Assembly (NCBI GenBank): GCA_958450365.1
Contig: CAUEEP010000729.1
Span: 1,762,501 to 1,826,500, forward strand
Length of the DNA stretch: 64,000 nucleotides
Source: Mesorhabditis belari
Taxonomy: Eukaryota; Nematoda; Chromadorea; Rhabditida; Rhabditidae
Direction: 5' to 3'
The translations under genes and the position numbers were made by a program. Below, piece by piece: positions 37,601 through 49,600 of this stretch (position 1 is its first letter; every line of letters begins with the position of its first letter). The notes below the pieces were generated by a model, which saw only the letters and a list, made by a program, of their open reading frames with translations, had not been told where the DNA came from and made no database searches.

Positions 37601-40600
37601 TCTTAAGAGTTAGAGATTATTGTAGGCTTAGTGACTATTATTTAAAGAGACTACTGTAGTTTAGATGACTAACTGACTAACTGACTAACTGACTAACCTG
37701 TTCACAAATTGGATGTTGTGCTTTTGCGCACTCATCGATGAAACACTTCTCACTCTCGTCGGTTCGATCCGAGCAATCGTAGTTTCGGTCACAAACCTGA
37801 AATTTGTTTACATTACCATTATATTAAAGTATATTCGGTTTCGTTTTTTAATATTGCAATTGCTTGCAAAAAATTGCTTCTCTTCTAACCTTTTGCTCAT
37901 CAATGCACTCTCCATTTACACATTGGAATTGTCCTTTCAAACACATCGATCCCGATTCTCCGACTTCCTAAAAGTTTATCCATTCATAGCTGAATTTCTT
38001 TTTTTTCGTATCATCTATAAAGAAAAAGAAATCCCAATGTAAAAGAGTGTGAAATGTTCTTTGTGCGGCCTCGTAATCGCTCGCTTTCTAGCACAACGTC
38101 TCGATAGATAGGGGTTAAAAAGGGGTGGAAATAAAATAGAATCACTCGCTTCTTAAAATTCAACTTTTTTTTTGCTTATTTCTTTACGATTTGTGTTCTT
38201 AATGATTAATGTTCTTATTTTAGATGCTGGGAAGGAAACAGTTGAACACGCGAACGAAGGAGAGAATCGCCGATTGTTCAATGGAACCGTATCCGAGCCA
38301 TATTGGAACCGTATCTGAACCATATGGAACCAATCTCGGATCGGATTGGATCTAATTCAATATTCGAACGATTAAACTCAACCAAGAGACCATCAAACGA
38401 TTGTTTGGCGTATCGAAATGGACGGTGAATAGGATTTGCAAACGATATTTTCAAACTGGCAATGCTAGGTGATAGATAGGTTTTCTCGATAGATAGGTGT
38501 TCCCAATAGATAGGTGATCCCGAAATGGACGGTGAATAGGATTTGCATATTTTTAAACTGACAACGATAGGTGATAGATAGGTGTTCTCAATATATAGAT
38601 GTCCCCGATAGATAGGTGTTCCGGATAGATAGGTGTTCCGGATAGATAGGTGTTCCGGATAGATAGATGTCCCCGATAGATAGGTGTTCCGGATAGATAG
38701 GTGTTCCGGATAGATAGGTGTTCCGGATAGATAGGTGTTCCGGATAGATAGGATCAATTCTTGGCTTAAATTTAACTGTATTTTGCTAGAAATTCTACAC
38801 ACTCTTGAGATCAATTTCTTTTCTTTCCCTCTTTTCTTTTCCCCACAAAATCCTGAACCTTTTGATGTTCGGCGCATCGCTTCTCATCGGATCCATCTCC
38901 ACAATCATCGTTTCCGTCACAACGCCACGAGTTCGGGATACACTTGTGATTCTCGCACTGCCAGAACTCGGGTTGACACGAGGAATATGCTGTAAAGGTT
39001 TTTTTGAGGGTTTTTTGTTTTTCTTGTCCAATTCTTGACTTGAGTTCAATTCTATTTCAACTAAAACAATCTATTTCAACAACTTCAACAACTTGTCTAC
39101 AACTTTTGAATTCTTCAAGCATTTTGATAGTACTCTTCATTATGAATACTATAAATCTGAATCTAAGGCCATCTAAGGCCATCTAAGGTCATCTAAGGCC
39201 ATCTAAGGTCATCTAAGGTCATCTAAGGCCATCTAAGGTCATCTAAGGCCATCTAAGGTCATCTAATCTAATCTAAATCCAATCAAGTCTTACTAATCTC
39301 ATTAAGCAACAAAATCTGAAACACTGAAGTAATTCAAACTAACTGCAGTTCTGATGTTCATCCGATCCATCAAGACAATCATTGTCTCCATCACATTCCC
39401 ACGAGGCATGGATACAGTGCTGATTCTGGCATCGGAATTCCCCTTTATTGCACTCCTAAATGAATTTGATCTTTGAGTAAAAGGGTTATAGAGAAGTAAC
39501 TAAATTAAAGGTGTTTTTTTGAGAGAGAGCACAAAGTACTCACCCGTTTCTCCGTTTTGCATAACTCGGTACTCTCATCCTCTCCCCCAGCACAAGTCAC
39601 ATCACCATCGCAAAGCCACGCCTTTGGAATGCATTCGTATTTCGGTTGAGCCAAACGCGCATTCGAAGCACAATGGAATTCTTCATCGCTGCAGGTGCGA
39701 TTGCCTAGAAATTTTAGGCTCTAGGGATGGCTAAAGGAGAGTAACAAAGACAAAGCTTCAGTGCTCTAGGTATGTTTACGAATAACCAAAACAAAGCTTC
39801 AGTTCACCAACCGCATTGATGTCTCGCGTGTTCATCCGATCCATCCCCACAATCGTCTTCTCCATCGCAAATAAATGCTCGAGAGATGCATTTCCCGCTG
39901 TCACATTGGAACAAATACTCTCCCACGCAGATTCGTTTACCCTCAGATGTCGCTAAATTTTCGTGAATCAGTGATCAAGCTGGCAGCTCAATTAGACAGC
40001 TGGCAGCTCAATTAGACAGCTAGCAGCTCAGTTAGACAGCGTTGAGAACTCACTGCAATTTGTGTGTGCCTCATCCCATTGATCCTCTCCACAATCACTG
40101 TCTCCATCGCATTGCCAATTCTCCGGAATGCAACGACCACTCGGGCAACGCGCGCTGGAATAATGATTATATTTTTCAGCACCAAAACACATTTTAATCG
40201 TTTTCTCTGCATGTCACTCACTAATGCTGTGGACATTTGTTATTCATACACCACAATTTGCTCTCATCGGCTTTATCTCCACAATCATCGTAGCCATCGC
40301 AGAGGTCGGCTGGCTGAAAAAAGGGAATTTCAAAAAAATTCAATAGAAATTCGATCACTTGAATGCAAATATTCGTATTTGGGCATTTTATCCGAACACC
40401 GCGACAATCGATCGGAAGACCGGGACACGTTTCCGCTGATTCGTCGGAGACTTTCCCATCGTGGCAATCCTTTTGCCCATCGCAGACCTGAAAAACTGAC
40501 TTTTAATGCATAAAATGCTATGCCAATGTTTTTGATAAAAAATTTTGATCTTTGATCGTGAGCTTGAGAATTATTGCAAAAAATTAGCGCGTAAAAGTCA

Positions 40601-43600
40601 CGAGCACCGCCTTATATACGACCGCCATAAACAGCTGCCTTATATACGATCTCCATAAACGGCTGCCTTATATACGACCTCCATAAACGGCTGCTTTATA
40701 TACGATCTCCATAAACGGCTGCCTTATATACGACCTCCATAAACGGCTGCTTTATATACGACCGCCATAAACAGCTGCCTTATATACGACCTCCATAAAC
40801 GGCTGCCTTATATACGCGCCTTAACGGCTGTCTTATATACGACTCCTTTTAAAGATATTCAGCCGTTTTAACTGCTTTGGTGCAAAATTCCCTTCAAATG
40901 TAAAGATATTTAATTACTCGACGTGTAAATGGTTTTTTTGGATTGTGAGAAATATGAGAAATTTGACGACACGGTTTCGAACGTTTTCTATTCGCTGTTT
41001 TAATTATATTCCCTCTAGGATCATCGTAAATGTGTTAAACATTTTCGCGTGATTACCGGTTTTGAACGTTTTATATTCGCTGCTTTAATTATATTCTCTC
41101 TAGTGCTCTTTTAGTATCGTATTATGGCGGCCGTATATAAGGCAGCTTACCCAATTATTAAAAACCGTGTTCCCCATTTGGATACAAATTTCAAATCGAA
41201 ATTTGGACTCATGAATTGATTTTATGGTCACTGTTCGGCCAAACTGTTCGAACAAAGTAGACAGATTTTTTTGAATCGGTACTCGATGGGAGACTTTGGA
41301 GACTTCCTAATCTCATAAAAGATTAGGAAACGTTTAAAACAAAACCATAATCTAATAAAAAGAAAGCTTGTAATAAATCTGACCTTTGTTTGATTGATGC
41401 AAAGCCCATTCGAGCATGCGAATTGTCCTGTGCCACAGGTGACGGCGGCTGGGGAACAGTCGAGTTCATCAGATGCATCACCGCAATCATCAATGTTATT
41501 ACACCTAAAAGAAATCGATTAAAGAGATGAAAGTTGTTTGAATTCGTCTCGGTAACAACAAATCTATATATATAAAAGAGCTGTCTGTCTGTCTGTCTGT
41601 CCGTCTAGCTGCTTTCAAACCTCAAAGTTCCATCAATACAGCGCCGATTCGTGCAAAGATAATAGTCAATTGGACAGGATCGTGTATCTGAATGTGATTA
41701 ATGAAATCTATCACTTGAAAGTTTAGCTATAACTACGGTAAACTCACTGCAATATCTCGGATCCTCATCGGATCCATCCGAGCAATCGGGCACTCCATTG
41801 CAAGTAGCGCCTAGTGATACACAAGCTCCATTCGCGCATTGATAATTGTATGGAGGAAGGCACTCCTTTCGAGGGTTCTAAAATAATAGAAATACAAATC
41901 AAGTACTATAAATAGCATCTTTTTACACTTTTTACAGCCTTTCAAAAGAATAACAAAGAAAAAAGGGCTTGTTCAACTTTTCCGAGTCCTTCCTAGAACT
42001 GGTGGAGCCAAATGCTATACAACCTATACGATTCAACGCAGAATTTAATGATGATTCCGAATATATATCCCGTTTTTGCTAATTGATAATCTGTCAGGAG
42101 TTATAAGCGTCTAAGGTGGATCAAATGCGTTTAAAATCAGACCAAATGTGGTCTTAGCAGTTCCATTTGGGTCTTAGCGGCCTCCTTGCGGACCCTCAGT
42201 GCAGCTGTGGCCGAGTGGTACAGCGCTCGTTTCTAGAGCGAGACCTCGCAAGTTCAATCCCACTTCCCATAAGTTCGATCCCAAATTGGCATCGAACCTG
42301 TAAGGTCTCGCTCTGGAAGCCAGCGATCCACCACTTGGCCACAGCTGTCATGAATCTAGCTCGCAAGGAGACAGCTAAAACCCAAATAGGACCGCTAAGA
42401 CCACATTTGGTCTGATCCACTTTAGACGCTTATAACTCCTGACAGATTGTCATTCAGGAAAAACGGGTTATATATTCGGAATCAACATTAAATTCTGCGT
42501 CGAATGGTATAGGTTGTATAGCATTTGGCTCAGCCATTTCTTGTCAATAAAATGAATAACGTCAATCGATTTCCCGACCCCCGAAAAGGTTCGAAAGTCT
42601 TCTTGGGTCGAGTTTATCCGCCCCTTTTCAACTGCAGTCGTGGCCTAGTGGATAACATGATGGGCTACAGAACTGGTCGGATTTTTTCCTGGTGGGTTCG
42701 GATCCCCACTTGTCAAATGTTTTTATTTTTTGTTTTTTACAATAATATCACAAATTCTTACAAAATTCCTTGTTTTTCACACAAAATAGACTGTATTTTT
42801 GTAGTTTTGCTAAGGCCTTTTTCTTTTTTTGCTTTTTATGCTTCTTTTCTGCCTCCTACCACCAAAATAGCAGTTATACTGGAAGAAAAACTGGAATACG
42901 ATTTAACTCAAGAATTTTTGTCTCTCGATTTCTCTTGATTGATAAGTCCAATAAATCTCTTTTTAGTCTCATTTGAAAGCTTGAAATCTCCTCTTTAAAA
43001 CTAGATCAAAGTAAATAACTAAATCTTGATATAAAAAGCCAACAACTCACATCACTTCTCAGTACACACTGCGTGGCATAGTCTTTTCCCGGCTCTTGCA
43101 CCAATTCATAAGTGTCATTGCAAGAGCATTGCACTCGAGAAGCCACACTGCCCACCTGGAAATTGGAAAATTTATAAAGAAGCTCTATCTAAAGCTCTAT
43201 CTAAGCTCTACCTAAGCTCTATCTAAAGCTTGTATGCGACAATGCGATTAGAAAAAAAGCTCACCTGATCAGCCACTACACTGCACAATTGATCACAACC
43301 ACCGTTGTTCGTCTTGCAAAGTTGTGCTGTCTAAAAAATGGATGAATACATGCTATACCACCCAAATTCTCCCACCTGTGCATTGCAGATTTGATCCCTT
43401 GTTTTAACATCATCTTCCGAAGCAAACACTTGCAGAGTTCCAGGGATTCGACGATCCGGCACGACTATCTAAATTTACACAATTTACTAAACTTACACAA
43501 TTTACACAACCTACACAATTTACGCAACCTACACAACCTACACAACCTACACAATTTACACAACCTACACAATTTACGCAACCTACACAACCTACACAAC

Positions 43601-46600
43601 CTACACAATTTACACAACCTACACAATTTACGCAACTTGCACAACCTACACAATTTACGCAACCTACACAACCTACACAACTTACACAACCTACACAATT
43701 TACACAACCTACACAATTTACGCAACTTACACAACCTACACAATTTACGCAACCTACACAACCTACACAACTTACACAACCTACACAACCTACACAATTT
43801 ACACAACCTACACAATTTACGCAACTTACACAACCTACACAATTTACGCAACCTACACAACTTACACAATCTACACAACTTACACAACCTACACAATTTA
43901 CGCAACTTACACAATTTAAACTTACATCAATCTCTTCAATCTATATCTAAATTCAAAAAATTTACCTCTACATCACCGCCTGAGTCCTTGTTAAGCCGGA
44001 AAATGGTGTTGCTGAGTGGATCGGACACGTACAACCAACGATCCCAAATGTCTAACGATTTTGCTCGATACCCGGTGGCAATCACCTAAAATTAGATATT
44101 AAAGAAAACAATTGAAAGCACTTTAGAAAACAAGTAAAATGTCCAAACGAAAGCCTACGAAAGCTTACAAAAGCCTACGAAAGCTTAAGAAAGCCTAGGA
44201 AAGCCTACGAAAGCGTACGAAAGCTTACGAAATCTTAAGAAAGCCTACGAAAGCCTAGGAAAGCCTACGAAAGCCTAAAAGCCAAACGAAAGCCTACTTT
44301 ATATCTAAAGCCTACGAAAGCGTACGAAAGCTTACGAAAGCCTACGAAAGCTTAAGAAAGCCTACGAAAGCCTACGAAAGCCTACGAAAGCCTACGAAAG
44401 CGTACGAAAGCTTACGAAAGCTTACGAAAGCCTACGAAAGCTTAAGAAAGCCTAAAAGCCAAACGAAAGCCTACTTTATATCTAAAGCAAATCTAAACAA
44501 AAAGACAAAAAGACAAAAAGTTTTGCTTAATTAACAATAAAGCAATTGAAACCTTTCGATTGCTTCCATCGTAATCGCAGCTCTCAATCGTCAAACGATT
44601 CACATCAGCCCAATAAAGCTTTTGATTTCTAAATCAATCAATCAATTTCATTAAAAAAAAATCTAGAAATGAAAAGAGTTTAAAAAAGAAAGAATAAAGA
44701 GTGTCTTTTTAAGGTAAAAGAATAAATCTTTTACCTAAAATCAACAGCCAATGCAGCTGGCAATCCGACTCCATCAGCCACAATAACCTCTCGATTCCCA
44801 CCCGCTAGATTCGAGCGCTCGATTCGGGGCTGATACGGTCCTAGAATTACATCTAATATCTACTAATTTAAAGAAATTCTTCATTTCTTTCAAACCTCCA
44901 GTGATTTTATATCCATTATCAGACCAGAAAAGTAAACCAGCGCATGGATCCAATGCGATCGCATATGTCCAATCGCCATTCGCTGAAAAAGCATAGCTAT
45001 ATCAAAAATGATTGAGATTTTAAAAGTTCTCTAAATTATGTCTCAGCTACCGTAATCCTGAATCGATCTTTCTTTCTTTCTTTCTAAGGATTGGAGTAAA
45101 AGAAGGGAATGATTGTGTCTGTTATGATTGTCTAGGAAAGGGAATGATTGATATTGAATGATCCAAAGTCGGATTGATGTTTTAGCCTTAAACCAATCGT
45201 ATTTCTAGTTTAAAATGGTATTTGTGTTGGTGATATTTGGGGTATTTGTCTATTTTTCAAAAAATACTACAAGTTTATCAGTGCCGGGAGTCGAACCCAT
45301 CAGAAAGCACGGTCTCGGTTTTGCAATCCAGCACACTATCCCCTAGGCCATTGCTGCTGTGTCTGCGTCCGCATGTGACCCGCTGACCCACTATTCTTGG
45401 CTAACGGCTATTTTCCAGCCATAAGCTGGTTAAGGGTTTTGTTTCCTAGCCGATCCAGTTGTCATGGCCAAGTGGTTAGGAGTCTTGCCCGCTAGTCGGC
45501 AGGTCACGGAGGCCACTGGGTTCGATATTATTTGTCTTTTTTAAAAAAGACAAAAAGTTTGTCAGTGGCGGGAGTCGAACCCACCGGGGTAAGAGGGGCC
45601 TCAGTTTTGCAGTCCAGCCCACTATCCCCTAGGACACCGCTGCTCTTTGGTCCCCTCGTGTGGCGGGCTCTTATTGACTAGGGGGCGATTTTTTTCGAAA
45701 CTTTCAGCCCTAACCTAGTTAAGGGTCTTGTTCCCCAGCCGGCCATCCAACGGCCATGGCCGAGTGGTTAGGTGTCTTGTCTCTTAGTCGGGAGGTAGCG
45801 GGTTCGATCCCCGCGGCAGGAAAATTTGGCTTTTTTCCAGTTTTTTCTTAGACATTCGGGTACTTTGGTGTCCTGGGGGATACTGTAGTGCTATGAATTT
45901 AAATCTACAATATCGAAATGATTCTAAACTTTCCCCAAAGTCTTACCAATTGTCGCCAAATGCTCTCCCTGTGTATCAACGGTGTAAATCTTTCCGAGAC
46001 GACCGGTCGTGAAATAGAGCTAAAAGTTGTTAAAATGAAATCTAGATTTAGATTTAGATTAAATATATCAAATATTTAGATTAAATATTATCTACTTTTC
46101 CCGTCAACCAGTCGAATTTCATGTCAGAAATGTGGCGGATCGTTTGCGCGGCTTTTTGCTTTGTGGCGCCGAAGATGAGGCGAGGACTCTGGAAAGGGAT
46201 TCATACAAATAGCTAAATAGCTAAATAGCTGAATAGCTGAATAGCTAAATAGCTAAACAGCTAAACAGCTAAACAGCTAAATATCTTCTATATCAAACGC
46301 ACATCAGCATTATTGATGGAGAACCAAGAGATGTTCACACCGGCCGGGCTCTCGGTCACATAGTAGACACGTCTGGAAAAGTAATCAGCTTTATCCTAGC
46401 TAGAATCAATAAAATGACTAGCACCAATCGATTCGTTGACCCTGAAAACCCCCAGGTACAAATTCATAGCAGAATATCTTCTTTTTGAAGTTCTTTGTTT
46501 CGGCTACAAAATCCCTATGTAAATGCAATGTAAATGCCGAGATGTTCTTTGTGCGGCAGCGTAATCACTCGCTTACTGGCATACCGCCTCTTTCTTCTTC

Positions 46601-49600
46601 GACGATTAATCTTCGTCATTCATGGTTCGTCAAAATCAAAAAGTTGGCGAAGGGAGGAATCGAACCCGAGCCAGAAATCGATCATCAGTTTTGTAGTCAA
46701 GCATCTTATCCACTCGGCCACCAGCTCATCTTGACGCGCCCCGAGAAATGGCTTTTAACCGAGCATCCAAGTTTTCGACAGCATAAAAGCCTTTAACATC
46801 TCGGTTAAAAGGCTTTTCTCGCGGGCATTCAAGGTGACCTGGTGGCCTAGTGGATAAGGTGCTTGGATACAAAGCGAGCGACGCGTGTCTTGCTCGGGTT
46901 CGAATCCTCGCTCGATAATTTTTGCTTTATTTTTGATTTTAACGAAGCTAATACGAATGTATTTTGTTTCTTTTCGTTTCTTTTCATTTCTTCTTTCATT
47001 TCCTTTCATTTCCACTCATTCCCATTCATTTCCTTGGCAAAAAATGAAGAAAATTAATCAAGAAATCGGAAATGAATTTAGAATTGTTTCTTTGTTGTTT
47101 TGAGAAGAGTTTTTTGCTAAAAAAATGCCTTTTTTGCCAAAAAATGCTTTTTTGTTCTTTTTGCTACAAATTCTGGATCTAATTAGAGAAATTTTCAAGA
47201 AAAATTACCTTAAATTCACATCTACATCAAACAATTGTAAATTGTCAATTGCTGGAAGGGCTTCTTTCATCGGGCGTGGTGATTTCACATCGGGTTCTAA
47301 GAGAAAAAGAGATTGGGAGGATTGAGAAGATTGAGAAGATTGAGAAGATTGAGAAAGAAGATCAGAAGATTCAGAAGATTCAGAAGATCAAAAGATTCAG
47401 AAGATTAGAAGATTCAGAAGATCAGAAGATTAGAAGATCAGAAGATTGAGAAGATCAGAAGATCAGAAGATTCAGAAGATTAAGAAGATTAGAAGATCAG
47501 AAGATCAGAAGATTAAGAAGATTAGAAGATCAGAAGATTCAGAAGATTAAGAAGATTAGAAGATCAGAAGATCAGAAGATTAAGAAGATTAGAAGATCAG
47601 AAGATTAAGAAGATTCAGAAGATTGAGAAGATCAGAAGATCAGAAGATTAGAAGATCAGAAGATCAGAAGATTCAGAAGATTAAGAAGATTAGAAGATCA
47701 GAAGATCAGAAGATTAGAAGATCAGAAGATTAAGAAGATCAGAAGATCAGAAGATCAGAAGATTCAGAAGATTCAGAAGATTCAGAAGATTAGAAGATCA
47801 GAAGATTCAGAAGATTAGAAGATTAGAAGATCAGAAGATCAGAAAATCGATTTTTAGAAAAGCTTTTAGTTTAGAAAATTGTTTTTAAGTGATTTTTACT
47901 TACCAATATTCGCGTCAACGATTCGATCTCCGTCAGCGAACATTAAATAAGTGTCCGGTTCTAGAAAAGCTATTGTTTTATTGTTTTTGTTTTTGTTTTA
48001 TTCTTATTGTTTTATTGTTATTCTTTTATTGTTATTGTTTAGGTTAAAAGAATTCCAACAAGAGATTCTCATGGTTTAGAATGGTTATTATTATTTTTCT
48101 TAGGAAAAGCAATGATTTTTCTCTAATATACCTTCACAAATGCGTCCCTTGAGTACCCCACGAGCACAAGCGCAAATTGGGGTTTGTGTGCCGGGCGTCG
48201 CGAAACAAAGTTGTGCACATGGGGCTTTTCTGAATAGAGAATAGAGGTTTCTTTTTTTTTCCAGAACATTTCTTTACCGCAAATTATCTGTGATTTGACA
48301 GGGTGAGCTCGATTTTGGTTGATTGTCCTCGGCGAACACAATCACATCACCCACATCTTTTATATTTGCTGTCAGTGTTGATGGAGTCAAAATATACGAA
48401 GTCGTGTTCGGTTTACTGATTTTTGAGAATTCGGATAGCTCGAATTGCTTTTTTGAAATACCTTGTTGCTTTAAAGACTTTCTCTAAACGATTGTCCGTC
48501 CAGTACATTTGATCTTTGAACAGAGCGATGCCTGCTGCTGAGGCGATGTCTCCACGAACCTGGAAAAGTGGAAATGGACTTCAAGATTATCTTTAACTTT
48601 AATTTAATTGTTTGTAACTGTTTTGGAACTGTTTTGGAACTGTTTTGGAACTGTTTTGGAACTCTTTGGAACTCTTTGGAACTCTTTGCAACTGTTTTCA
48701 ACTGTTTAAAACTGTTTACAACTGTTTACAACTGTTTACAACTGTTTACAACTGTTTACAACTGTTTACAACTGTTTACAACTGTTTACAACTGTTTACA
48801 ACTGTTTACAACTGTTTACAACTGTTTACAACTGTTTTCCAAAAAAAATTATTCTAACCGGATTCGAACCCGTGACCTGCTCGCTGCTCGCTTTACAGTC
48901 CACCACTCTACCAATTGAGCTATGGCTGCTCGTGTCGAGGGTCTTTTTTAGCTGTTTTCTAAGCTGCTTTGAGTTAATCAAAGCTACCCAAACAAAATTG
49001 ACTCTTGTCAAAAGTTAAGCTTATTTTCTCACCGCGGTCACGATCATCTATAGCTCAGTCGGTAGAGCGGGGGGCTGTAAAGCGAGCGGGCCCCTAGGTC
49101 ACTGGTTCGAATCCGGTTGGCTCAAATTTTTCCGGAAAACATTTGAAAACGACTCTTGTCAAAAGATAACCTTATTTTCTACCCCCCGGCGACGATCACC
49201 CATAGCTCAGTTGGTAGAGCGGGGGGCTGTAAAGCGAGCGGCTGCCTTAGGTCACTGGTTCGAGGCCGGGTGGGGTGATTTTTTGCAATTAAATTCAAAA
49301 ATTGGTTAAAATGTAATAATGAAGATTACGGTAGGTTTTAAAAGTTGACACATTTCAAAGCATTGTTTAATGAGATTCAAAAAGACAGACCAATTCAGGT
49401 TTCCCTCCACTGCTTCTCACTCGATAGATTCCATCCATTTTCGCATCCGTCCAATAAAGCATTCTCGACGATGGATCGATGATCAAATCCGTCGGTTCTT
49501 TCACGTTTTCCGTCACGAAAGCTTCTCTGGAAAGGTGCGCTGTTTATTAGAATAATTACGGGCTTTAAATTCCTGTAATCATTCTAATAAAAGACCCAAA

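Noticed and set aside
43391..44089. 232-codon plus-strand frame rich in HNLHNLRN
   Set aside because: Satellite artefact antisense to real LRP exons 43,376-43,468 and 43,966-44,085.
48123..48341. 72-codon minus-strand frame read through the LRP exon 48,132-48,229
   Set aside because: The true frame of this exon is the EGF with CAQLC; the longer frame is out of phase and crosses an intron.
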